64,000 bases of DNA from assembly GCF_000829415.1 (NCBI RefSeq), contig NZ_AP014637.1, forward strand, positions 558,001-622,000, given 5' to 3'. The notes beneath the pieces were generated by a model. It was not told where the DNA came from, did not search any database, and saw only the letters and a program-made list of their open reading frames with translations. Position 1 is the stretch's first letter, and every line of letters begins with the position of its first letter. This document shows, in pieces, positions 56,795 through 64,000 of this stretch. The translations under genes and the position numbers were made by a program. The stretch comes from Pseudomonas sp. StFLB209. GTDB lineage: Bacteria; Pseudomonadota; Gammaproteobacteria; Pseudomonadales; Pseudomonadaceae.

Positions 56795-57930
56795 AGCTTT
56801 TGCGCTGCCTGACGCAGCGTCTCCTCACGTTTGGCGAAACACAGGCGGATCAGACGCTGCCCTTCAGGCGGACTCTGGTAGAACACCGACACAGGGATGC
56901 TCGCCACGCCATGTTCGCGGGTCATCCACAGCGCCATATCGACATCGTTCAGGTCAGGACGGATCTGTGAATAATCGACCAACTGGAAGTAGGTGCCAGC
57001 CACTGGTGTAAAGCTGAAACGCGAGCCGGCCAGTTGCGCACTGAAGTAATCGCGCTTGGCCTGGTAGAACGCCGGCAGCTCCTCGACATGTTCCGGGTGC
57101 TCGACCATGAAATCTGCCAGGGCAAACTGCAACGGGGTCACACCACAGAAACTGACATATTGATGCACCTTGCGCAGTTCAGCAGTGAGTGCCGGTGGCG
57201 CAACCACGTAGCCGGTCTTCCAGCCGGTGACGTGGTAGGTCTTGCCGAATGAACTGACCACAAAGGCACGGGAATACAGCGTCTCGTGCGCCAGAACGCT
57301 GACATGCTGCAGACCGTCGTAGACCAGATGCTCGTAGACTTCATCACTGATCAGGTAAATATCGCGATCAGCGATCAAGGCTGCCAGTTGGTCCAGCTCG
57401 GCACGACTGACCAATGCCCCACAAGGGTTGTGCGGGGTATTGAGGATGATCATGCGGGTGCGCGGGCTTAGCGCATCGCTGAGCTGCTGCCAGTCGATGG
57501 AGAAATCCCGGGTATTGAGCTGCACATGCACACAGCGGCCACCGGCCAACTCTACAGAAGGCTCATAGCTGTCGTAGCAAGGGTCGAAAACGATGACTTC
57601 ATCGCCCGGCCGGATCACCGCCTGCACCGCGCAGAAGATCCCCTGGGTAGCGCCCGGGGTGATGGTGATCTCGGTATCAGCATTGACCGTGACGCCGTAG
57701 CTGCGGGCGATCTTGGCCGCAACCTGTTCGCGCAGTGCAGGCAGGCCGGTCATGGGGGAATATTGGTTGCGCCCTTCGGCAACATGGCGGCCGACCGCAT
57801 CACGCAGCGCCTGCGGGCCGTCGAAATCAGGAAAACCCTGAGACAGATTGATCGCCCCGGTTTGCGCGGCGAGCTGGGACATGACGGTAAAGATGGTGGT
57901 GCCGACGTTGGGCAGTTTGCTGTCGATCAT
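56782..57930 (-). CDS. ybdL: Methionine/glutamine-type aminotransferase (YbdL-like)
   Basis: 382 residues, class I/II PLP aminotransferase. GATQGIFCAVQAVIRPGDEV, NTPHNPCGALVS, LISDEVYEHLVYDG and the PLP-binding SSFGKTYHVTGWKTGY (Lys) are intact. It matches YbdL, which prefers methionine and aromatic donors and acts in methionine salvage by amination of ketomethylthiobutyrate. ATG 57930 starts the conserved MIDSKLPNVGTTIF. The omega-amidase gene overlaps downstream. Confidence 0.9.
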   Translation of the reverse strand: MIDSKLPNVGTTIFTVMSQLAAQTGAINLSQGFPDFDGPQALRDAVGRHVAEGRNQYSPMTGLPALREQVAAKIARSYGVTVNADTEITITPGATQGIFCAVQAVIRPGDEVIVFDPCYDSYEPSVELAGGRCVHVQLNTRDFSIDWQQLSDALSPRTRMIILNTPHNPCGALVSRAELDQLAALIADRDIYLISDEVYEHLVYDGLQHVSVLAHETLYSRAFVVSSFGKTYHVTGWKTGYVVAPPALTAELRKVHQYVSFCGVTPLQFALADFMVEHPEHVEELPAFYQAKRDYFSAQLAGSRFSFTPVAGTYFQLVDYSQIRPDLNDVDMALWMTREHGVASIPVSVFYQSPPEGQRLIRLCFAKREETLRQAAQKLCAI

Positions 57931-57980
57931 TGAAGGCCTGCGCTGGGGTTGAGCTGTAATAGCCAACCCTACCGCAGGTT

Positions 57981-58070
57981 TGAGCTGCAAGCTACAAGCT
58001 GCAAGCCACAAGAAAAAGCACACCGTAGTCCGCTATTGCTTGCCGCTTATGGCTTATGGCTTGCAGCTGC
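57981..58070. repeat. Long-range inverted repeat beside der
   Basis: AGCTGCAAGCCA (57997-58008) and TGGCTTGCAGCT (58057-58068) are perfect 12-base inverse copies 48 bases apart; AGCTGCAAGCTACA just before belongs to the same motif family as 12387-12421. The right arm ends four bases from the der stop codon, so the repeat may shape the 3' end of the der message. Confidence 0.6.
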
Positions 58071-58072
58071 TT

Positions 58073-59545
58073 TTAGCGCTTTTTGTCGCGGCGTTTCTTG
58101 TCGGCTTTCTTGTGGTGCGACATCAAGCGACGCTTCTTGTTGACCTGGCGGTCGGTGAGCGTGTTCTTGTTGCCTTCGTACGGGTTGTCACTGCCTCTGA
58201 ATTCAATGCGGATCGGCGTACCGACCAGCTTGAGCACCCGGCGATAGGTGTTTTCCAGGTAGCGGATGTACGACTTGGGCACCGCATCGACCTGGTTACC
58301 GTGAATCACGATGATCGGCGGGTTGGCACCGCCCAGGTGGGCATAGCGCAGCTTGATGCGGCGGCCGTTGACCATCGGTGGTGCGTGGTCGCTGACCGCG
58401 TCTTCGAGGATCTGGGTCAGGCGGCTGGTCGGCCAGCGGGTGACCGCCGAGGTAAAGGCATTCTGTACCGACTTGTACAGGTTGCCCACGCCGGTGCCAT
58501 GCAGCGCCGAGATGAAGTGAATGTCGGCAAAGTCGACGAAGAACAACCGGCGCTCCAGCTCGATCTTCACGTAGTCGCGCTCGCCAGGGGTCATGCCATC
58601 CCACTTGTTCAGCGCGATGACAATGGCCCGACCGGCTTCCAGGGCAAAGCCGAGCAGGTTCAGATCGTGATCGACCACGCCTTCACGCGAGTCCATCACG
58701 AAGATCACCACGTTGGCGTCCTTGATGGCCTGCAGGGTCTTGACCACCGAGAACTTCTCGACTTCCTCGTGGATCTTGCCGCGCTTGCGCACCCCGGCGG
58801 TGTCGATCAGGGTGTATTTCTCTTCGTTGCGCTCGAAGGGAATGTAGATGCTGTCGCGGGTGGTGCCCGGCTGATCGTAAACGATGACCCGGTCCTCACC
58901 GAGCATGCGGTTGACCAGGGTCGACTTGCCAACGTTCGGACGGCCAATGATTGCGATCTTGATGCCGTCTTTTTCGCTAGGGCCAGGAATGCGCTTGGCT
59001 TCCTCGCCTTCGGCGACGTCTTCGGCGTCCAGGTCGACGGTTTCTTCTTCGTCCCAGACCAGCCCCTGCAGCGCGATTTCCAGCATCTGCGAAATACCGC
59101 GCCCGTGGGCACCGGCCACCGGAATCGCGTCACCCAGGCCCATCGGGCTGAACTCGGCGCGCGCCAGGTTTTCGTCGATGTTGTCGATCTTGTTGGCCAC
59201 CACAAAGCTGCGCTTGTTGCGTTTGCGCAAGTGCTCGCCAATCATCTGATCGGCTGCGGTGTAACCGGCCTTGGCGTCGACCAGGAACAATACGACATCG
59301 GCTTCTTCGATGGCCATGAGCGATTGCTCGGCCATTTTTTCATCCATGCCGTGTTCGTCACCGGAAATACCACCGGTGTCGATCAGGATGTACGAGTGCC
59401 CCTGCCACTTCGCCTCTCCGTATTGGCGATCACGGGTCAGACCGGACAGGTCGCCGACAATGGCGTCGCGGGTCCGGGTCAGGCGGTTGAACATGGTGGA
59501 CTTGCCGACGTTCGGTCGACCCACCAGGGCGATTACGGGAACCAT
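58073..59545 (-). CDS. der: Double-GTPase ribosome assembly factor Der (EngA)
   Basis: 490 residues with two G domains in tandem: each has GRPNVGKST (one at the N-terminus, one near residue 205) followed by DTGG or DTAG and NK-D type motifs, plus a C-terminal KH-like domain rich in Arg/Lys (ending [12 protein letters not shown]). Essential for 50S ribosome assembly. ATG 59545 ([16 protein letters not shown]) follows GGAGA. A terminator-like hairpin separates it from bamB, so it may have its own promoter. Confidence 0.96.
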   Translation of the reverse strand: MVPVIALVGRPNVGKSTMFNRLTRTRDAIVGDLSGLTRDRQYGEAKWQGHSYILIDTGGISGDEHGMDEKMAEQSLMAIEEADVVLFLVDAKAGYTAADQMIGEHLRKRNKRSFVVANKIDNIDENLARAEFSPMGLGDAIPVAGAHGRGISQMLEIALQGLVWDEEETVDLDAEDVAEGEEAKRIPGPSEKDGIKIAIIGRPNVGKSTLVNRMLGEDRVIVYDQPGTTRDSIYIPFERNEEKYTLIDTAGVRKRGKIHEEVEKFSVVKTLQAIKDANVVIFVMDSREGVVDHDLNLLGFALEAGRAIVIALNKWDGMTPGERDYVKIELERRLFFVDFADIHFISALHGTGVGNLYKSVQNAFTSAVTRWPTSRLTQILEDAVSDHAPPMVNGRRIKLRYAHLGGANPPIIVIHGNQVDAVPKSYIRYLENTYRRVLKLVGTPIRIEFRGSDNPYEGNKNTLTDRQVNKKRRLMSHHKKADKKRRDKKR

Positions 59546-59570
59546 GCGGCTCTCCACTGCGTTATTTCAG

Positions 59571-59632
59571 AAAATACAAAAGCCGCTGCAGGGCAGCGGC
59601 CGGAGTTCAGGGCGGCACCTCGCGGTGCCGCC
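59571..59632 (-). terminator. Terminator and second hairpin between bamB and der
   Basis: On the minus strand GCCGCTG-CCCTG-CAGCGGC (59582-59600) is followed by TTTTGTATTTT, a good intrinsic terminator. A second perfect stem, GGCGGCACC-TCGC-GGTGCCGCC (59611-59632), lies on the bamB side. Together they should reduce read-through from bamB into der. Confidence 0.75.
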
Positions 59633-59649
59633 ACCCTGCAGAACAGGGC

Positions 59650-60804
59650 TTATTGCTTGATGGTCAGGGCTTCAAGCTTGCCGCTGTTGCCATACACGTA
59701 AATCGTATCGCCGACCACCAGAGGACGTGCCCGCAGGCCATCACTGTCGATGCGCTCACGACCTACGAAGCGGCCATCGACCTGACTGAGCAGGTGCAGA
59801 TAGCCTTCGAAGTCACCCACGGCCACGTAGCTGGAGAACACCTCAGGCGCGCTCAGCTGACGACGGGCCAGCGACTCGTTGCTCCACAGCGCCGTGGAAG
59901 AGCGCTCATCGATACCTTCGACAGTACCGGATGCCAGGCTCACATAAACGCTGCCAAAGCCCTGGGCCACACCGTCGTAGCTCGACGCATCGCGCTGCCA
60001 CAGCACCCGGCCGCTCTCCAGATCAAGACCGGCAACCCGGCCCTGATAGCTGGCGACGTACAGGGTACCACCGGACAGCAGCAGGCCGCCGTCGATGTCG
60101 ACCACCCGCTCAAGCTCGGAACGGCCTTGCGCAATGGCAACACGCTGTTCCCAGACCGGTACGCCGTTGCTGATGTCCAGCGCGACGACCTTACCGGTAG
60201 ACAGGCCGGCCACTGCCAGGCGATTGGTCACCAGCGGTGCGCTGGTGCCACGCAGGGTCAGTACCGCCGGGGTGCTCTCGTAGATCCAGCGCTGCGAGCC
60301 AGTATAGGCGTCCAGGCCGATCACGCGATCATCCTGGGTCTGTACGACCACGACATCACCGTTGTTGGCCGGCGGCGCCAGCACTTCGCTGGTCACCCTG
60401 GCACGCCATTTTTCATCACCGCTGCTGGCGTCCAGTGCCACGACCTCACCCTTGAGGGTGCCAATGGTCAGCAGGCCGTAAGCCACACCGACAGCACCGG
60501 ACACCGGCAGGTCGAGATCTTTCTTCCAGAGCGTTGCGCCGGTCTCGCGATCCAGAGCGACGATCTCGCCGTTCACATCGGCAGCATAGATGCGCTCACC
60601 GTCGATGGCCGGCACCAGCATGTTGTAAGTCTTGCCCTGGCCGTCGCCGACCGAGTGGCTCCACTTCTTCTGCAGGATGACTTCCTCGGTGAACTTGGTC
60701 AGCTCGGCCGGTGGCAGCTCTTTCTTGCTGTTGCTGCTGCAACCCACGGCCATGACGGCCAGAGCCAGCAATGCTGCATGTTTCCAACGAATCACGTCAC
60801 GCAT
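59650..60804 (-). CDS. bamB: Outer-membrane assembly lipoprotein BamB
   Basis: 384 residues. The signal peptide ends in the lipobox AVGC (IRWKHAALLALAVMAVGC). The mature protein is an eight-bladed PQQ-type propeller with repeated WxxxL blades (GATLWKKDL, VPVWEQRV, GRVLWQRD, TALWSNES) and assists the Bam complex in folding outer-membrane barrels. The ATG start lies inside the end of yfgM (eight-base overlap) with AAAGGGG touching it; a GTG three codons on has better spacing, so the true start may be there. Same strand as yfgM and hisS. Confidence 0.94.
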   Translation of the reverse strand: MRDVIRWKHAALLALAVMAVGCSSNSKKELPPAELTKFTEEVILQKKWSHSVGDGQGKTYNMLVPAIDGERIYAADVNGEIVALDRETGATLWKKDLDLPVSGAVGVAYGLLTIGTLKGEVVALDASSGDEKWRARVTSEVLAPPANNGDVVVVQTQDDRVIGLDAYTGSQRWIYESTPAVLTLRGTSAPLVTNRLAVAGLSTGKVVALDISNGVPVWEQRVAIAQGRSELERVVDIDGGLLLSGGTLYVASYQGRVAGLDLESGRVLWQRDASSYDGVAQGFGSVYVSLASGTVEGIDERSSTALWSNESLARRQLSAPEVFSSYVAVGDFEGYLHLLSQVDGRFVGRERIDSDGLRARPLVVGDTIYVYGNSGKLEALTIKQ

Positions 60805-61438
60805 CCCCTTTAGCCAGATCGTCGAGCTTCATTTGCAGACCACCCACTGCTGCGTCTGGCGACAGTGCGGACTTGGCCTTTTGATAAGCAGCATGGGCCT
60901 CATCGGTACGGCCCAGTTGCACCAGCAGGTCGCCTTTGAGTTCTTCGCGGCTGGCCAGGAAGGCCTTGTCGGCATCGCCGGTGAGCAGTTTCAGAGCCTC
61001 TTCGGTCTTGCTCTGCGCAGCCAGGACACGGGCCAGACGCTGGCGGGCGATTTCGCCCAGCGTAGCGTTGGCCGGTTTGTCGGTGACCGGCTTCAATTCC
61101 GCTGCGGCATCATCAAGCTTACCGGTGTCGACTGCAACCTTGGCGACGAACAGGCTGGCGTACTGCGCGTAAGCAGTGCCGCCAAACTCGTTCTTGAGTT
61201 TGCCTGCCAGCTCGGCCACTCGGGCCGGGTCAGCTTCGCCCGACGGGGTCAGCGCGGTTTCCAGCAGTTGCTGGTAGAGCACGGAGGCGTTGGAGGACTG
61301 AGCGGCCTGATACTTCTGCCAGTACTGCCAGCCAAACACCACCACCAACGCCAGCAGACCGCCAGTCACCAGGGGTTTGCCGTTGCGCTGCCACCAGTCC
61401 TTCATTACTGCCAGATCTTCATCTTCGGTACGCGACAC
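60797..61438 (-). CDS. yfgM: YfgM-family TPR membrane protein
   Basis: 213 residues. A short cytoplasmic N-terminus (RTEDEDLAVMKDWWQRNGK) precedes one membrane helix (about 23-40); the rest faces the periplasm and carries tetratricopeptide-like repeats (KLDDAAAELKPVTD, KTEEALKLLTG, RTDEAHAAYQKAK). In E. coli it is a chaperone partner at the Sec translocon. It overlaps bamB by eight bases, linking envelope protein export with barrel assembly. Placed between hisS and bamB, the usual order. Confidence 0.92.
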   Translation of the reverse strand: MSRTEDEDLAVMKDWWQRNGKPLVTGGLLALVVVFGWQYWQKYQAAQSSNASVLYQQLLETALTPSGEADPARVAELAGKLKNEFGGTAYAQYASLFVAKVAVDTGKLDDAAAELKPVTDKPANATLGEIARQRLARVLAAQSKTEEALKLLTGDADKAFLASREELKGDLLVQLGRTDEAHAAYQKAKSALSPDAAVGGLQMKLDDLAKGDA

Positions 61439-61477
61439 CCCAATACTCCTATAAGCCTAATCTGCTGTTTATCCGTT

Positions 61478-62767
61478 TCACGCCTGTGCCAGGCTGGCCG
61501 CCAGGTACTCGGCGAGAGCATCCCAGGCAATATTCTGTTGCTCACCCTGGCCGCGCAGCGGCTTGACGCCGATCTGCCGGTTGGCCAGTTCTTCTTCCCC
61601 GAGAATCAGAGCGAACAGCGCACCGCTCTTGTCAGCCTTCTTGAACTGGCTCTTGAAGCTGCCGGCGCCAGCATTGACCTGCAGGCGCAGGCCCGGCAGA
61701 CGATCACGAACCTGCTCGGTCAGGGTCAAGGCTGCCAGCTCGGCGGCCTCGCCAAAGGCGCACAGGTAGACATCGACCTGACGGGCGAGATCTTCCGGGA
61801 TCTGCTCAAGGGTTTCCAGCAGCAATACCAGGCGCTCGATGCCCATGGCGAACCCGACACCGGCAGTCGGCTTGCCGCCCATCTGCTCGACCAGGCCGTC
61901 ATAGCGTCCACCGGCGCATACGGTGCCCTGGGCACCAAGCTTGTCGGTGACCCACTCGAATACGGTCTTGCTGTAGTAATCCAGGCCGCGCACCAGCTTC
62001 GGATTGATGACATACGGAATGCCAGCGGCGTCCAGACGCGCCTTGAGGCCGTCAAAGTGAATCCGCGACTCCTCGTCGAGGTAGTCGGCCAGCTTCGGCG
62101 CATCGACCAGCAACGCCTGGGTGTCCGGGTTCTTGGTATCCAGAATACGCAGCGGGTTGGTGGTCAGGCGGCGCTGGCTGTCTTCGTCCAGTTGCTCATG
62201 ACGCGCCGAGAGGAACTCGACCAGCGCATCTCGGTAGCGGGCACGGGCTTCGCTGGTGCCCAGGCTGTTGAGTTCCAGTTTGACTGCATCACGAATACCC
62301 AGCTGGCCCCACAGCCGCCAGGTGAGCACGATCAGCTCGGCATCGACGTCCGGGCCGTCGAGGTTGAACACTTCGACGCCAATCTGATGAAACTGGCGAT
62401 AACGGCCTTTCTGTGGCCGCTCGTGACGGAACATCGGGCCGATGTACCACAGTTTCTGGACCTGGCCACCACCGGTGATACCGTGCTCCAGCACGGCACG
62501 CACACAGGCCGCCGTGCCTTCGGGGCGCAAGGTCAGGGAGTCGCCGTTACGATCGGCGAAGGTGTACATCTCTTTCTCGACGATATCGGTGACTTCACCG
62601 ATCGAGCGCTTGAACAGCTCGGTGAACTCGACGATCGGCATGCGGATCTGGCGATAGCCGTAGTTGTCCAGCAGACCCGAAACGGTGCCTTCGAAATAGC
62701 GCCACAGCGGGGTCTGCTCGGGCAGGATGTCGTTCATGCCACGAATGGCTTGCAGAGACTTACTCAC
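61478..62767 (-). CDS. hisS: Histidyl-tRNA synthetase
   Basis: 429 residues, class II synthetase. Motif 2 ([12 protein letters not shown], then [19 protein letters not shown]), the histidine-specific [15 protein letters not shown] and motif 3 with [11 protein letters not shown] are present, followed by the anticodon-binding domain (about 325-425). The start is GTG with AAGGA seven bases upstream. Same strand as ispG (22-base gap) and yfgM. Confidence 0.97.
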   Translation of the reverse strand: MSKSLQAIRGMNDILPEQTPLWRYFEGTVSGLLDNYGYRQIRMPIVEFTELFKRSIGEVTDIVEKEMYTFADRNGDSLTLRPEGTAACVRAVLEHGITGGGQVQKLWYIGPMFRHERPQKGRYRQFHQIGVEVFNLDGPDVDAELIVLTWRLWGQLGIRDAVKLELNSLGTSEARARYRDALVEFLSARHEQLDEDSQRRLTTNPLRILDTKNPDTQALLVDAPKLADYLDEESRIHFDGLKARLDAAGIPYVINPKLVRGLDYYSKTVFEWVTDKLGAQGTVCAGGRYDGLVEQMGGKPTAGVGFAMGIERLVLLLETLEQIPEDLARQVDVYLCAFGEAAELAALTLTEQVRDRLPGLRLQVNAGAGSFKSQFKKADKSGALFALILGEEELANRQIGVKPLRGQGEQQNIAWDALAEYLAASLAQA

Positions 62768-62789
62768 AAAAAATCCTTAGCAATCTTGA

Positions 62790-63899
62790 TTAACCGCGCG
62801 CGATGACAGCGGCGTCGGCTTCTGCTTTTTCGGCCGCTTTCTCGCGAATCAGGCGCTCGAGTTCGGTCACAAGGTTGTCGTTGCCCAGCTTCTGGGCAGG
62901 CTTGCCGTCGATGTAGATCAGGTTCGGGCTGCCACCGGTCAGGCCGATATGTGCTTCCTTGGCCTCACCCGGACCGTTGACCACACAGCCGATGACTGCC
63001 ACGTCCAGCGGCACCAGCAGGTCTTCGAGGCGGCCTTCGAGTTCGTTCATGGTTTTGACCACATCGAAGTTCTGCCGCGAGCAGCTCGGGCAGGCGATGA
63101 AGTTAATGCCACGCGAACGTAAGTGCAGCGACTTGAGGATGTCGTAGCCGACCTTGACCTCTTCTACCGGATCGGCAGCCAGCGAGATGCGGATAGTATC
63201 GCCAATTCCTTCGGCCAGCAGCATACCCAGCCCTACGGCAGATTTCACTGTGCCCGAACGCAGGCCACCGGCCTCGGTGATCCCCAGGTGCAGCGGCTGG
63301 ACGATCTGCCTGGCCAACTGCCGATAGGCTTCAACCGCCATGAACACGTCCGATGCCTTGACACTGACCTTGAAGTCCTGGAAATCCAGACGATCAAGGT
63401 GTTCGACATGACGCAGCGCCGACTCGACCAACGCTGCCGGGGTCGGCTCGCCGTATTTCTTCTGCAGGTCTTTTTCCAGGGAACCGGCGTTGACGCCAAT
63501 CCGGATCGGGATACCCCGGTCGCGGGCCGCATCGACCACCGCCTTGACCCGGTCTTCACGACCGATGTTGCCGGGGTTGATACGCAGACAGTCGACACCC
63601 AGCTCGGCCACACGCAGGGCAATCCGGTAGTCGAAGTGAATATCGGCAACCAGCGGTACTTTAACCAGTTGCTTGATACGCCCGAACGCCTCGGCAGCGT
63701 CCATGTCTGGCACCGACACCCGCACGATATCCACGCCGGCGGCTTCCAGACGGTTGATCTGCGCGACAGTGGCCGCTACATCGTTGGTATCACTGTTGGT
63801 CATGCTCTGTACGGCGATCGGTGCGTCGCCACCGACAGGAACCGAACCAACCCAGATCTTTCTGGATTCGCGACGCTTGATGGGGGATTGGCCGTGCAT
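62790..63899 (-). CDS. ispG: 4-hydroxy-3-methylbut-2-enyl diphosphate synthase
   Basis: 369 residues, also called GcpE. Converts MEcPP to HMBPP in the MEP isoprenoid pathway, using a 4Fe-4S cluster. A TIM-barrel N-terminal part ([30 protein letters not shown]) precedes the cluster-binding region with Cys in CPSCSR and CVVNGPGE. Starts three bases after the rodZ stop, so the two are co-transcribed and coupled. Confidence 0.97.
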   Translation of the reverse strand: MHGQSPIKRRESRKIWVGSVPVGGDAPIAVQSMTNSDTNDVAATVAQINRLEAAGVDIVRVSVPDMDAAEAFGRIKQLVKVPLVADIHFDYRIALRVAELGVDCLRINPGNIGREDRVKAVVDAARDRGIPIRIGVNAGSLEKDLQKKYGEPTPAALVESALRHVEHLDRLDFQDFKVSVKASDVFMAVEAYRQLARQIVQPLHLGITEAGGLRSGTVKSAVGLGMLLAEGIGDTIRISLAADPVEEVKVGYDILKSLHLRSRGINFIACPSCSRQNFDVVKTMNELEGRLEDLLVPLDVAVIGCVVNGPGEAKEAHIGLTGGSPNLIYIDGKPAQKLGNDNLVTELERLIREKAAEKAEADAAVIARG

Positions 63900-63902
63900 G
63901 AC

Positions 63903-64000
63903 TTATTGCCCTAGTTTCAGGCGAGCGGTCTCGCCACTGGTAAATGGAGCCACATCTACAGGCTGTCCGTTGTAGCTGACTTCAGCGCCACGGGCATAGC
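63903..64000 (-). CDS. rodZ: RodZ (3' end only)
   Basis: The last 32 codons of a minus-strand gene that runs off the right edge; it reads YARGAEVSYNGQPVDVAPFT followed by SGETARLKLGQ and TAA. This matches the C-terminal periplasmic (DUF4115) domain of RodZ, the MreB partner that controls rod shape. Its place directly ahead of ispG and hisS is the conserved order in gammaproteobacteria. Confidence 0.85.
   Translation of the reverse strand, partial: YARGAEVSYNGQPVDVAPFTSGETARLKLGQ

Noticed and set aside
60632..62806. A 724-codon plus-strand open frame opposite yfgM and hisS
   Set aside because: Shadow of real minus-strand genes; no ribosome site or domain.

Overview
The window reads as a piece of a Pseudomonas chromosome, most likely of the P. 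putida / P. fluorescens lineage. The evidence is high GC content with strong G/C use at third codon positions, the glpFKRD block followed directly by the acidic amino acid uptake block gltIJKL-aauSR, a cumA-type multicopper oxidase overlapping tadA, a second Lon protease beside a chagasin-type inhibitor, REP-like repeats of the GTAGGAGC...GCGAAG type between genes, and the rodZ-ispG-hisS-yfgM-bamB-der order. No rRNA, tRNA, CRISPR array, insertion sequence or prophage was seen.

Layout. 1-5.5 kb: start of ybaK (partial), then glycerol uptake and catabolism (glpF, glpK, glpR, glpD) with GlpR operators before glpF and glpD. 5.6-12.4 kb: acidic amino acid ABC transporter gltIJKL behind a sigma54 promoter with two AauR-type upstream sites, followed by its own sensor kinase and sigma54 activator (aauS, aauR). 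12.4-19.5 kb: FrnE-like DsbA protein, alpha/beta hydrolase, metR, a NUDIX hydrolase overlapping ddl, a zinc-free ribosomal protein L31 behind a Zur-like box, a small unknown protein and an OpgC-like membrane acyltransferase.

19.5-22.3 kb is an A+T-richer accessory block: two unrecognised paralogous proteins flank an oppositely oriented exported protein, and the second paralogue looks frameshifted near its N-terminus. 22.3-29.6 kb: LysR/LysE divergent pair, a very long bifunctional penicillin-binding protein, a yqjI/yqjH-like metal regulator and siderophore reductase, a Pr6Pr-type membrane protein and a VF530-type small protein. 29.7-32.2 kb: quinoprotein glucose dehydrogenase (gcd).

32.2-36.6 kb, minus strand: a tightly packed operon made of an exported cupredoxin-like protein, a membrane GGDEF/EAL protein with a degenerate GGDEF and an intact EAL, a DUF3034 barrel-like protein and a truncated-haemoglobin lipoprotein. 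36.8-39.8 kb: Lon-family protease behind a heat-shock-like promoter, then a cysteine peptidase inhibitor lipoprotein. 39.9-45 kb: cmoAB (tRNA wobble uridine modification), tadA and cumA, a GNAT acetyltransferase and a secreted small protein.

45-64 kb is mostly core metabolism and housekeeping: guaB-guaA (GMP synthesis), a zinc-ribbon protein, a TauE-type exporter, xseA, an M23 peptidase, leuA preceded by two overlapping short leader frames, oxaloacetate decarboxylase, a FlxA-like coiled-coil protein, an omega-amidase overlapping a methionine-type aminotransferase, der, bamB, yfgM, hisS, ispG and the 3' end of rodZ.

The best candidates for something undescribed are the paralogue/exported-protein block (19.6-22.3 kb), the cupredoxin-EAL-barrel-globin operon (32.2-36.6 kb) and the tandem leader frames before leuA (52.3-52.5 kb). 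All functional statements rest on reading the sequence and on knowledge of the families; no database search was run.
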